From positions 59,727 to 123,726 of the forward strand of contig AJFK01000549.1 in the NCBI GenBank assembly GCA_000467715.1: a stretch of 64,000 bases of DNA, given 5' to 3'. Each line of letters opens with the position of its first letter. Within the stretch, counting starts at the first letter, position 1. The translations under genes were made by a program, and so were the position numbers. The DNA is from Hysterium pulicare CBS 123377. Lineage: Eukaryota; Ascomycota; Dothideomycetes; Hysteriales; Hysteriaceae. Below the pieces are notes generated by a model that saw only the letters and a program-made list of their open reading frames with translations, did no database searches and was not told where the DNA came from. Positions 10,142-20,838 of this stretch are shown piece by piece.

Positions 10142-11885
10142 ATGGCGGTATCGATTCCCAGCATCCTAGAAGGGCTCGACCCAGCGATAACGTTTGGTTG
10201 TAGTGTCACTGCTATTCTTATTCTCATTGTGTCTGTCGCGGGCAAAACGTACCAATGGAACCGCAGATACAAATTTCCTCCGAGCCCTCCAGGTCGACTC
10301 CCAATCATAGGCCATGGCCACTTGTTCCCCAAGCAGTTTACTGGAGACAAAGCTAAAGAATGGGGTTAGCCTACGATTCCAGTTTTTGAAAAGGAAAGTA
10401 CTGACTTTCACAGCGGATCAGCTAGGCAGCGATATGATGCACGTACGACTTGGTGGTACTGATTGGGTATTCCTTAACTCTTCGAAAGCTGTGGAAGACC
10501 TCCTCGAGCGGAGATCAGCCATATATTCGAGTCGGCCGGTATTTGCAATGGTGGGCGAGGTCATCTCTCACGGCAAGAGACCAGTACTTCAACCGTATGG
10601 TGAAAGGTGGAGAAAAGTTCGGAAATTGATGCATCAACTACTGACGGGGAAATCTGCGGACTCGTACAGGCCAATGCAGGTGGTGGAGTCACAGTTGATG
10701 CTATGGGAAATGCTGCATGCCCCAGAACAATGGCATCTCCATCTAATACGGTTCGCTGCTTCCTGTATGTATCCGTTGACTCCATCGCGTTCCTAACTAA
10801 CTATGGACTAGTCACAGTGAACATGGTGTACGGTCAACGGTTATTAGGAAGATCTGAATTATTCGACGCTGTCTCGGATGCACAAGATGAATTTCTGCGG
10901 AACAACATTCCAGGCCAGTGGCTTGTTGATACTTACCCACAGCTTCGCAAAATCCCTACATATCTTCAATGGTGGCGACCATATGGGAATAGATTGTTCC
11001 AGTACACGCGAAGCGCTTTCAAGGCCTATTACGATCTCATGCAGGAGAATATCAGCAAAGGGATCCAGAAGGAGTGCTTTGCAACAAAGTTCTATCGTGA
11101 CGAGAAAGATGATGATGTATTCGACTTCGACCAGAAACTGTTTGCCACAGGAGGGTTGATCGAGGCTGGGAGCGACACCACGAAGAACCAGCTGAACATG
11201 GTGGTTGCTGCAATGGCCGCCGATCCAAACACGTGGGTAGCGAAAGCACGCAAGGAGCTGGATGAAGCCTGCGGCCATAATGCCGAGCGCCTTCCCACGT
11301 TTGATGACTGGGACAGATTACCTTACATTCAGGCCATCATGAAGGAGAGCATGCGGTGGCGACCCAATGTTAATCCAACGGGTTTCCCACACGCGCTGAT
11401 CAAGGACGATGAGTACGAAGGCTATCGCCTGCCTGCCGGCACTGTCGTGACGATCAACAACTGGGCTATCTCGCTGAACCCGAACGAATACGAAAACCCC
11501 GAGAAGTTTGATCCGGACAGGTTTCTCAACGACGATTTATGGAATCATTTAAGGGGCCATTATGGCTACGGAGCAGGACGTCGAGCATGCGCCGGTTTCC
11601 GCGTCGCTCAGAACTCCATGTTCATCTTCTTCAGTAGACTTATATACTGTTTTGATGTAGACCAAGATCCGGTACGTGATCCAATCTGTTTTACTTCAGA
11701 CTGTTTTACTTCAGACACAAAGTTAATGCCGGTAGGACCACCCTATCGACACATACCATATCGCGCTTACACCACCTCCCGGCATGGCAAACGAACCTCC
11801 ATTCACCGCGAAGATCAAAGTGAGGAGCGAGGCACACAGGCAGCTCATTCTCCGAGAATGTTCTGGAGCTATGCATGAGTCCTAG
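10142..11885 (+). CDS. Cytochrome P450 monooxygenase 2
   Basis: ER-anchored heme monooxygenase. Exons 10142-10364, 10414-10764, 10812-11671 and 11736-11885 give 527 aa. Seen: an N-terminal membrane helix (about residues 15-35), the hinge PPSPPGRLPIIGHGHLF, I-helix EAGSDTTKNQ, K-helix KESMRWRP (ExxR), and heme loop YGYGAGRRACAGFRVAQ (Tyr where most P450s have the first Phe). The C-terminus after the last intron (DHPIDTYHIAL ... ECSGAMHES) matches the usual ending of this family, which fixes the acceptor at 11735. The long open frame that runs through that intron to 11878 would give a wrong tail. The last intron holds a perfect 15-bp tandem duplication with two decoy acceptors. The start is the ATG giving MAVSIPS; an upstream in-frame ATG at 10109 is less likely. 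Confidence 0.9.
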
Positions 11886-12503
11886 GGAATTGGAATAGCT
11901 AGATAGTTTAGACATGAAGACGTATCTGGTTCCTTAGCTGTAGATGACCTTTAACACCCAAGTGGCGGTATAGCTATGCATACATCATACTTTGCACAAC
12001 GACATGTTTCCCGCATTGAACCTGTAATACCATAAGACTAGGATTAGAACGGCGCCTTGATGAACTATTCAGTGGGACCCGGCTTGGATCCGGCCAGCTG
12101 TATGTTCAACCAACCACACAAGTGGTGGGGTAGCCATCTACAAGTAGTTTGCGGGGTTATGTCAGCAACTCCTTGTTCCCCACTCCTACCCCGGATTTTC
12201 ACTACCAAACGAATCTCCTCCAGTTGAATAGAAACAGTGTAGCTAGATCGTGCATATGCATGTTCAAAGACAACCATGAGAGATTTGATACATCCTTGAC
12301 CCCTTCGTGTAACTACCGAGCGAATATGGGTTCCGTTCAATTAGCGACCATGAGCGCCTTATCCTTCTTTTCGAAGGCTGAAAGGACGAATTCCGAGGCT
12401 GGCGATCGGGCCCAAGGCCATAGAAATAATCAATCCGCAAGACCTCAACTGGGTAAATTCATCCACACGACCTGCCACCTCGGTCTCTGACCCCATTCTC
12501 TTA
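11886..12503. other. Intergenic, no gene supported
   Basis: P450-2 3' region running into degenerate sequence before the transporter relic. Frames around 12149-12490 have no recognised domain; earlier exons of the transporter could not be identified here. Confidence 0.4.
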
Positions 12504-12675
12504 GGACCTAATCTACGCACGGATCTGGCGCGGCTCCAACATCGCCTCTTTCCTGGTTATGCTCTTCTTTCTTCCGGAGACGAATGATGGCACTCTGGAA
12601 GAAATCGACGAGATGCTCGGGAAGGGGGACGCGTGGAAGTTCAAGACTTCTTCGTGGAGAAACGAATGGTACTAG
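12504..12675 (+). pseudogene. Relic 3' exon of an MFS sugar-type transporter
   Basis: Directly after a CTCTTAG acceptor, one frame reads a final transmembrane segment (SFLVMLFFLPET) followed by NDGTLEEIDEMLGK and a short hydrophilic tail ending in TAG. The PET-x-GxxLEEID pattern is the diagnostic end of the cytosolic C-terminus of fungal sugar/quinate-type MFS transporters. No upstream exons with the other 11 helices were found within 1 kb, so this is a fragment. It may have been a permease of the block that was lost. Confidence 0.6.
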
Positions 12676-12856
12676 GATTGCCGGGCTGGTAGGAAGCAGG
12701 CGAATGAAGATAGGGTTTCAACGGAGTATAGAGAGGAGGTCTCTGAAATGAAATGAGTGGAGGCTAGTAGCTGGTTGGGAGATATCGTTCAGTCGTTGGA
12801 GGTTAATGCGCGATACTTTACATTAATGAAATCAAGATCTCTGGCTTTTTCAAGGA

Positions 12857-13523
12857 TTGTGCCTGCTCCTCCATTATCCTTCAATAATCCCATCGCCAGC
12901 CCTCTCATCCTCGACAACATCAACGCCATCATCGACCAGCTCCTCCCGGGCTTGTCAATCAAATCTGGTCATCAACGGTGGATTCGAGACAGGCGGTCTC
13001 TCTCCATGGACCTCAACCAATAGCGCAACGATGATAGAGAAGACCAATACGGGTTACGGGACCTCGGATACAGGATCTTATTTCCTTGTTACCTCGGATC
13101 CAAATGGGGTATTCTCCTTCACGATTCATCAAACGCTCACAGAGGTCACGGCTGGCACATCTGTGCAATGTGCTGCACGTTATAGGACATCGCACAGCGA
13201 CTGTTACTACTATACTATCAGTAAGTCCCTCGCCAATTATTCCTAACTCCGTTTTGAAGCCTTTCCCACTGATTCATCCGAACAACAGCCATGTCGATGG
13301 GATAGAGTGCGCAGAAACCGACGGCGACCTAGAGGAGATACCTTGGGACGACCTAAACAATAGTGGTGGGCCCATTACTGTCACGCATGATAATCCATTG
13401 GTCACGATTGTCTCTTCGTTCGTGAATTATGGAGCTGCTCCAGCGGCTCAGAGTATTTATTTGGATACTATCTCCGTCGTAAGGGCAGATGCGGATACCA
13501 CTTGTGGTACGCTAACTTATTGA
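12857..13523 (+). pseudogene. Damaged secreted-type protein with CBM-like beta-sandwich
   Basis: Two open stretches (about 12857-13215 and 13290-13523) are separated by an intron-like segment with a GTAAGT donor and CAG acceptor, but the frames do not join: the predicted splice runs into TAG in GGATAGAG. Seen: a Ser/Thr/Pro-rich start, then NLVINGGFETGGLSPWT, the start typical of carbohydrate-binding or adhesin-like fungal secreted proteins, and later DDLNNSGGP and QSIYLDTISVVR, typical of the end of the same fold. No clean signal peptide is present. Either it is a pseudogene or the true splice sites are unusual. Confidence 0.4.
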
Positions 13524-14556
13524 TCTGAATTTCTTGGGAGCGGATGGTATTGGACGGGATCTCGAGGGGTGTTTCAAGGCTTTGCTTGTATCGTACGTCC
13601 ATTTGAGCCCTATAATCGACACCTCTGAAGGTGTAAGACTTCTCTCTTTCCTTTGGACAGAGCTCTAAGAGGCGAAACTGAAGTCTCAGGAGTTAGAATC
13701 AAAGATATTAATATTAATCGCTTCACTAAGTCATTGTTTTCTTTCAATATTATTTTAATACTACTTCTTGCTAATACTAGTACTTTATAGTTATTTTAAT
13801 AAACAGTTCCAATAGAGCTGCTATTACCTAGCATGTTCTATTGCTGCTGTTATTATCGCTCCTTTTCACGGGTAGTTATTTCCCAACCTCTACCTTCCTA
13901 CCCCCTTACCCCCTTACCTCCCTACCGGTACCGGTAGACAGGTAGAGGTAGGGAGGTAGACAGGTACCGGTAGACAGGAAAGTTAATGGGATTTGGGTTG
14001 CCGCTTGTACTTCTTTGGAGTGCGCAGGGATCACTCTTCTTTAAGAAATGACATTGAGCAAATGCGATCGCAAGGTGCGTTACTGGAAAAGTTGACGGTC
14101 AGAAATCATCTGAGTGCTGCGCAAACTATTCAGTCCATAAAGAAACAGTTGCCTCCAATTCCAAGTGCTCGCTTCCCGAAATGATCAGAAAGAAGGTATG
14201 TATGAAAGCTGGAGCTTCATCACCACCTGATTTTGACATTGTTCTTTTGCGAGCTTACTCTTCTGTTCTACTTATGCACCACAAGTCCGAAGCATACTAG
14301 CAGATTCGTTAATGCCGCGCTCAAATCTCATCTTTGCGCCCATGGTATCCAAATTATGACCTCTGGCGGAAACGACCCTTATTCGCTTCTCTTACGATCT
14401 CAATACTGCTTAACATCCATCTCAGAAGCAACGCTTCCGAAAAGGATTCCTTCCGCTTAGATTTCAGAAACATGTCAGACGGACTGATCATCCATGCTAC
14501 CAGAAGCAAATTACAAATCATGGTTTTGTATTACTTCTTTTCCAGTAACGGCTGAT
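13524..14556. repeat. AT-rich intergenic stretch with strong palindrome
   Basis: From about 13690 to 13850 the sequence is very AT-rich (TTAATATTAAT-type). At 13885-13975 it switches to pyrimidine/purine blocks that fold on themselves: a 16-bp perfect palindrome CTACCGGTACCGGTAG at 13922-13937, nested in the inverted arms TACCTCCCTACC (13915-13926) and GGTAGGGAGGTA (13947-13958). From 13990 to 14500 small frames exist but none resembles a known protein. It could be a degraded mobile-element end. Confidence 0.5.
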
Positions 14557-15675
14557 CTACTTTCTTTCGCTCTCGTTCAGCCATTTGTATACCACTCTTG
14601 CATCTTTACCTTTGTATCTTTCATCATTCTTTGCCTCATTAAATGCTTCGAGGGTTGGCTTGTCCAATATCGTTCTCGCTCCCACCATTTCAGCTAGCTG
14701 GCTTCCCATCTTCAGTACTTTTTCGCATAACTCAATGCGGAATCCGCCCTCGTAGTCTCTTGAACTCGGGACATTCGCTTGAATTCCAGGTACCGGATTA
14801 CTCTTACTTGTGACCCAGCACTGTCCGCCGCTGACGTTAATTACATCGGTGAGCAGCTTCAGGTCGAGATTCATCTTGGCTCCAATATTTAACGCCTCAG
14901 ATGCCGCGAGCGAGGTTATAGCAGAGAGGTAGTTGTTGATCACTTTGAATGCGGTACCGGCACCAACATCCCCGCACAAGAACACACTACCCTCTTTACC
15001 CATATGGGCGAGGGTGCTTTTGACAGTTGGGAAGACGTCTTTCTTGTTTGTGCCGACCATGAACGTGAGTGTGCCATCTTGCGCTCCCATTGGACCGCCT
15101 GATACCGGAGCATCAACGAATGTGACAGAGGAGCTAACGCTACTTGCTTCCACGGCTTTGGCGACTTCGAGAATTATGGCCGTTTCGATGGTCCCGCATT
15201 CCATTATGATCTTTTTCTGCGACGAAGATTTTGCAGCTGCCTCTGCGCCGGCTAGAATGCCATTCTCAGGGCTGAGATAGACAGCTTTTACAGCTGAGCC
15301 ATCTGGTAGCATCGTTACCACCATGTTCTATGCTACGAGATCAGCGACATGTACTAATTCAGACGTACAACACCCAGTCAGAACAGATTTGCAGACTTAC
15401 CGATGCTTGCACGGCGTCGTAGCCGCTCTTAATCACTTCCACGGGTCCCTTTCCTTCCGAATCCTTCTGGAATTTCGCTATCGCGTCCTTGTTCACGTCG
15501 CATACTAAGACCTTGTAATCGGAGCTCAGGCCTTTTCGCAGATTCAGTGCCATAGGGTATCCCATCACACCGAGGCCTACAATAAAGTTACTCGAGCTCA
15601 TTCTGATGAGAGTAAGATTTATCATTGAAAACTTAACCTACCAATAAAGGCAACGGTCTTCTCTGGTGTCGACAT
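14557..15675 (-). CDS. 3-hydroxyisobutyrate-dehydrogenase-like oxidoreductase 1
   Basis: Member of the beta-hydroxyacid dehydrogenase family: NAD(P)-dependent oxidation of a 3-hydroxyacid, or the reverse. Exons 15675-15642 (34 nt), 15576-15401 and 15327-14557 give 326 aa. The tiny first exon supplies MSTPEKTVAFIG and splices into LGVMGYPMALNL, rebuilding the cofactor motif GLGxMG. Also seen: VTMLPDG, the substrate-binding signature DAPVSGGPMGAQDGTL, and the catalytic Lys in AFKVINNYLS. An alternative ATG in the second segment would delete the cofactor loop and is rejected. It is a clear paralogue of the gene at 20839-21881 and divergent from the permease at 16285, sharing a 609-nt promoter. 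Confidence 0.92.
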
Positions 15676-16284
15676 CTTTGAATTTGCTGGTTGTGTGATT
15701 GACCTGGTTTTGATGAGTCTACTTTGGGATTGCGCAGAAGCTTTTCGTCTTGAATAATTGAGGCGAAGGCTTCGACTTGCAGGTGCATGAGAAATCTGGA
15801 TACGTAGGAATGGATTAGGCTTCTTCCAACGTCTCCCTATTACCCCAACAGCGTTGGATTTACTCAGTCTGTGCCCTTGGCAAAGTGTTGTTGACTCAAG
15901 TTGGCACGATGGTCTGAATCGCCGAACGTTGTCATGCGTTATGGCACGTCTCCACATTGGAGAGGCTTCCCCGCATCTCCAACATTTGGGGTTCGCTTGC
16001 CACTCCCACGCACCTGGGCCCTGGATCATCACCTTTATTCCCGGCAATGGACTGGGTAGCTGGCTGGTCTTAATGGATGACAGGCCTAATTTTCCGTCCA
16101 AGGGAGTTCACTCCCCGCTTTTTACCCTGGACTATGCGATTCTTGGTATGGAACGTTGATCCTTCCAACGAGGCCGTTCCGCATCATGGCCATGATGATG
16201 ATAAGAAGGGATAAAAAGACCTTTTCATCAGCCTTTACCTCTGTTAGACCGCTTCTATCTCATCTCTGACGAAAATAGGTCAAT
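15676..16284. promoter_or_regulatory. Divergent promoter HIBADH-1/permease with CYCCRCAT elements
   Basis: It contains CTCCACATTGGAG (15950-15962, half-sites CTCC/GGAG around ACATT), CCCCGCAT (15969-15976) leading to GGGG at 15988-15991, and CCCCGC near 16113-16118. The spacing and core recur in other promoters of the block. Confidence 0.55.
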
Positions 16285-17992
16285 ATGGAAACCCCAATCG
16301 ACGAAAAAGAGCAGCAGATTATCCGCGAGTACCTTCAGCAAGATGAGTCTCCAGAGTCTATTGAGTTCAGGAAAAAGGAGGCTGCATTGGTGCGAAAACT
16401 GGATTGTTTCGTCGCCCCGGTCATGATGCTGTTGATGCTCATCAGCTACCTGGATAGAGGCAATATTGGATTTGCTGCAACGCAAGGCATGACGAAGGAT
16501 ATCAAATTGCAAGGATCGCAGTTGAATGTACGTATTTCTGAACAAAGATCATGTGCTTTGCTAACTGTTCACAGACTGCTGTATCTGTTTTCTATATCTT
16601 CTATATCCTTGCAGAGGTAACTTTCACACTTTCCAACCCAGGGGCACGTGACTTACTAACTCTCATCAGTTCCCAACCTCACTCCTCGTGAAGAGGCTTC
16701 AATTCAACCGAGTCATCCCAGCTATTACTTTTGGGTGGGGCGTTGTATGTCTATGTACAGGATTCGTTCAAAATTTCGGCGGCCTTGTCACCACCCGTAT
16801 TTTCCTTGGATTCTTTGAAGGATGTCTGTTTCCATCGATGACACTCTTCCTCTGTAACTGGTACACGCGCGAGGAGCTGGGTGTCCGTGTCGCGTATCTA
16901 TTCAGTATGGTTGCTTAGCCCTGGAACATGCGGACTATACTAACATTATCCCAGTTGCATCGGCCCTTTCAGGAGCATTTGGCGGACTTCTAGCATGGGC
17001 AATCTTGCACATGGACGGCACTGCTGGGTATCCCGGTTGGCGATGGTATGTCACGTCACCCATCAATAGTTTAATCTCAACTAACCTTTCACAGGCTCTA
17101 CATACTGGAAGGCATCATCACCGTATGCTGGGCAGGAGTCTGCATCTTCGTCGTCCCCAAGAATTACGAAACAGCCTACTTCCTCGCCCAAGAAGAAAAA
17201 GCTATCATGCGCCAGCGAGCTGAGCGCACTGAAGCATACAGTGGAGGATCAGGCCATTACTCGAAGAAAGACATCAAGGAAGCGGCGAACGATGCAAAGA
17301 GCTGGATGCATGGTATCATTCAGATTGCTGTAGTAACAATTCTATACGGGTTCGGAACGTTCCTACCTATCATTATCAAAGACGGATTTCACTACTCCAC
17401 CGTCCAGGTACGTACGATCAAATACTCGCGCATCTGGCCATTCCTAACATGAAGTTCCAAGGCTCAATACTTGGTCATCCCCGTCAACATCTGGGGTGCT
17501 ATCGTCTACGCCATCGGCGCCTACCTCTCCGATCGCTACCATACACGCTTCCTACCGCTCATCGTCTGTGCTCCATTCGGTATCGCCGGCTACGCCATTC
17601 TCCTATGCAACGTCTCCGCCGGCGTACGTTACTTCGCCACCTACCTAATCTCCACAGCCTGTTTCCTCTGCACGGGAGGCAACATCGCCTGGCTATCCGG
17701 CAACTGCGCCCCTGACGGAAAGCGAGCCGCTTCGTTAGGGATCTTGCTGACGCTGACGAATATCGGAGGTGTGGTGAGTGGGCAGATCTATCAGACGAAG
17801 TCAGCGCCGAAATTTACGCTGGGGCATGCGTGGAGTCTGGGATGTCTTGGGTTTGCGTGGTGTGGATGGTGGATTGTGAGGTTTATGTATAGGAGGAGAG
17901 AGGCTGAGAAGGATAGGTTGTTGGCTGAGGGACCTGTTGTGAGGCAGGGGGAGTATACGGATCGGGCACCTGATTTCAGGTACCAGATTTGA
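16285..17992 (+). CDS. MFS permease, anion:cation symporter (ACS/Dal5-like) family
   Basis: Plasma-membrane proton symporter for an organic anion (family members carry allantoate, nicotinate, pantothenate and aromatic acids). Exons 16285-16527, 16575-16616, 16670-16904, 16955-17045, 17095-17407 and 17462-17992 give 484 aa, the standard length. Seen: a hydrophilic N-terminus, the family signature SYLDRGNIGFA in helix 1, VFYIFYILAE then FPTSLLVKR, RIFLGFFEG in helix 4, GWRWLYILEG after splicing, and a C-terminal half with YLSDRYHTR and GNIAWLSGNCAPDGKRA. The substrate is unknown; its location suggests import of the compound handled by the block. It shares its promoter with HIBADH-1. Confidence 0.92.
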
Positions 17993-18348
17993 TTGAATAG
18001 AATTTGGCAGAGATCATGACATAGAACGGCGAAAGGAGCAAGGTGGAAGACATGTGCAGGTGGTAGCAAAGAGCGACTTGGACAATTCTAACTTCAGCGA
18101 TATTCCCCCAAATTGGGAGAGGAGAGAATGTATCCATCAAATGCTTATAGAATGTCATGTTCTAAAATGTCTTACATAGCTTGACTACCTTGAGTCAGAG
18201 GACAGACGTGTATTCCGAGCAAGTGACTTCCAGCAGAAGACTCTCTTGAAACCCCAAGAATTACTTTTCTACAGTGCCTCGCTTACCCAAACCATACTTC
18301 CCTCCCTATCAACCTCCAGAAACCAACCCACTCCATCCCACCTCCCCT
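17993..18348. other. Convergent intergenic region
   Basis: 3' regions of the permease and the CMD-1 gene. No gene or distinct repeat was recognised. Confidence 0.5.
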
Positions 18349-19131
18349 CTACACCTCTTTACTCTTCTTCACCTCCTCCTCCAAAACCGGCAACGCCTCA
18401 AAAAGCGTATGCAAACTCAACAGCGTCGCCAACTCCAAAACCTCCATAATCTCCTCCGGCGTGCCCCCCAACCCCAGCACATTCTTCATATGCAATTTCA
18501 ACCCCGGCTGATAAAGATGCGTAGCCGCCGTATCAAAAGCACAATAAATGAGTTCCTTAACCTTAGGCTCCAGAACCCCTTTACCATGTCCATCCTTGCC
18601 CCCCGTCCACGGCACAGACGAAAACTCAACATACGCCCCGAAAAACTCCTTGTCGAGCCGCAGGAAGTCTTCCCAGAACGAATGCCAGTATCCGCGCTTC
18701 TGCGTGAACTCTTCTTTTAGCTTTAAACTGTCTTCGTCGAATCCCTCCGTCCCTCGAGGGACTTCCATCCCCGCCTCCCGCATCACCTCCACTAGAAGCG
18801 GAACCCCGATATTACATGCATGAATCCCCAGCGTACTCGATAGTTCCAACGTCTCTATGATTTCTGCGGGCGAGGCGCCAGCGGACAGCGCTTCTCGTGT
18901 GTGGGTTCGAATGCCGGGCGCGTAGAGGTGTGTTGAGTTTGCGGAGACGGCGAGGGAGATGAGGGATTGGATTTTTGGGGACAGGTGTTTTTTCTTTTTG
19001 GGTACGCTGGCGAGGTGAACGCTTGCGCGGAAGGTTTCTGGGGAGTGGGCGAGGAGGCTCGCCCAGCCTGAGTGGTATGCGGACGAGCCGAGCGATTGGT
19101 CGAATTCTTCTTTTAGGAATTCGGATGTCAT
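18349..19131 (-). CDS. Two-domain carboxymuconolactone-decarboxylase (AhpD-fold) protein
   Basis: Single exon, 260 aa. Two tandem AhpD-fold units are visible: residues about 40-115 (LSPKIQSLISLAVSANSTHLYAPGIRTHTREAL...GASPAEIIETLELSSTLG) and about 170-245 (LEPKVKELIYCAFDTAATHLYQPGLKLHMKNVL...GTPEEIMEVLELATLLS). Both units keep the helical spacing and the xHxxxAL-type histidine, but neither shows the CxxC of peroxidase AhpD. The best reading is a CMD-type lyase/decarboxylase or a binding protein. The start is the ATG giving MTSEFLKEEF; upstream in-frame codons look like leader. A single-domain relative is at 22190. Its promoter carries a perfect CCCC-GCATT-GGGG element. Confidence 0.85.
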   Translation of the reverse strand: MTSEFLKEEFDQSLGSSAYHSGWASLLAHSPETFRASVHLASVPKKKKHLSPKIQSLISLAVSANSTHLYAPGIRTHTREALSAGASPAEIIETLELSSTLGIHACNIGVPLLVEVMREAGMEVPRGTEGFDEDSLKLKEEFTQKRGYWHSFWEDFLRLDKEFFGAYVEFSSVPWTGGKDGHGKGVLEPKVKELIYCAFDTAATHLYQPGLKLHMKNVLGLGGTPEEIMEVLELATLLSLHTLFEALPVLEEEVKKSKEV

Positions 19132-19249
19132 GGTGGAGAGTCGGGACTGTTGATGCAATGAATGGATTCTGATCTGGATGAATGTTCTGTGTTTGCTTTC
19201 GTAATGATCATTCGTGACTATGGTATACCAAAATAATGGTTGTTGCTTG

Positions 19250-19271
19250 CCCCACATTCCCCGCATTGGGG
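19250..19271. promoter_or_regulatory. CCCCACAT + CCCCGCATTGGGG element upstream of CMD-1
   Basis: CCCCACAT at 19250-19257 is immediately followed by CCCCGCATTGGGG at 19259-19271, about 120-140 nt upstream of the ATG at 19131 (minus strand). The architecture equals the CTCC-ACATT-GGAG element at 15950-15962. Confidence 0.5.
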
Positions 19272-19414
19272 TAGCACATCACGCATCTACGACGGCGTGT
19301 ATGCCGAGCAGAAGAAAGCGACTCGTATGTACCATCACGCCGACTCCGGAGATGTATCCCTCAACGCCTGAATGCTATGCAAGCTCACATGGTGCCTCAG
19401 GCTGCTGAAAATTG

Positions 19415-20444
19415 CTATGCACTCCCTCCAAAAAACCTCTTCCTATTCCCCTCATTGTTCTCCCACTCGACATCATGCGCAAAAATCACCTCAACGCCTT
19501 CCTTCTCCAACTTTCTGATTCGGTCAATTGTCGCCTCTGCCGTCTTTCGATTCGCGTGAATGCAACATATGTGACCTTCTGCATCATTCCATTCCCCTAT
19601 TTCCTTTTCGCCGGTTAAGATCCTCCGGTCATGGCATGCGTCTCCGCCTAGATAGACCCATTCTGTATCAGATGTTCTGGCAAGGAGGTTGATGTGACCA
19701 GGTAAATGGCCTGGTGCATCGACTATGTAGAGGCTTCCGTCTTGGAATATGTCGAGCACATGTGGGAGGTTGAGATAAGGTGTCCATGGTTGGGAGAGAC
19801 TCAGTGGTGTGGGTTTGTGCGTTCGAGAGTCTGAATCGATGCCGGGTCGGGAAAGCTCGATAGTTCTGTCCGAGGGAAGGAGATCGGATTCAAAGAAGGA
19901 ATGCCCACCTCGTAGATGGGATGATGTTCCCGCAAGGAGGGAGAGCGCACCGTGACCGACGATGAAGGTGCTTTGAGAGAAGTCTCTAGGCTCGCCTATA
20001 TGATCCCAGTGGACCTACGCTCATGAGTACTATGATACAATCCCAGGTGAAATTGTTCCATGAACATACATGAGAAAAAATAATAAAATCAATATCAGCC
20101 GGCTTTAATCCCCCTCTTGCTAAACTTTTCACAACGTCCGGATCCGTACTCAGTGGTTGTCGGGTTGCAACATGTCGCTGAATAGGTTCTGCGTATCGCT
20201 TTACGTCCCTCCTTAGACCCAGATCAAACACTATTCGTGTGAGTTGACCAGTTCCTAGATCGTGATGTTGAATAAGAAAAGCAAGTGAGGGTACAGTCTT
20301 GCGCGCCGACTCGGAGACCGGATGGACGAATTGATACTCTGGGAGTGTGAGGTGACCAGCTGAAAGAGCATGCACTTGTACTGTTGCTTTTTCTATAGGC
20401 GGAGATGGTGGAGCGGTCTGCTTTACAAACACGCTTGAAGACAT
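19415..20444 (-). CDS. Metallo-beta-lactamase-fold hydrolase 1 (lactonase-like)
   Basis: Zinc hydrolase; the closest functional group by motif is the AttM/AhlD-type lactonases. Exons 20444-20070 and 20014-19415 give 324 aa. The 55-nt intron sits inside the metal motif: SH|VHWDH is rebuilt only after splicing (HxHxDH), proving the junction. Also seen: VFDLGLRRD, IDFIIFSHV, DAPGHLPGHINLLAR (later metal His region), VYLGGDACHDRRIL (bridging Asp) and a final His in VIFAHDVEW. It is strongly similar in wording and order to the intronless protein at 27298-28308, so the two are paralogues. It is divergent from HIBADH-2, sharing a 394-nt promoter with CCCCGC and GTGGGG. Confidence 0.9.
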
Positions 20445-20838
20445 GGTATGTACCAGAAAACTAAAGCAACAAAGAGCCAAAATGCAAAATAGACTAGCAA
20501 TCGAAAAGACAACAAGCAGACATGACCGAGGCTGTGGAATAGACTATTCTTTACGTGACAAGCGGGCCGGAGTACCTACATGGTCCGACTACATCTACCG
20601 ATTTGGGGGAAGGCTTTCGGTGTTGGAAGCCGGGTTGGCCTTCCCCGCTTGAGATGCCGTGGTGGGGTGGAGTGTGGCGGATTTTGGAGATGGCTGATCT
20701 AAATCTGCAGCGTTAGGACTTAGCGACAAAGACGGTAGACTTCGGACGGAAACTTCTATTTTCTCGTGATTAGAATCTTTTCAGTATTTCGAGGGTTGTT
20801 CATCATAGTTGAAAGAACACGGCGCTCGTCGAAACACC
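20445..20838. promoter_or_regulatory. Divergent promoter lactonase-1/HIBADH-2
   Basis: It holds CCCCGC at 20643-20648 and, 13 nt later, the inverted GTGGGG at 20662-20667. No coding sequence was recognised. Confidence 0.45.

Noticed and set aside
11672-11878. Open frame continuing through the last P450-2 intron
   Set aside because: The alternative spliced ending matches the conserved C-terminus of the family, the read-through tail does not.
13993-14555. Small frames that might be transposase pieces
   Set aside because: No catalytic motif or family resemblance could be identified.
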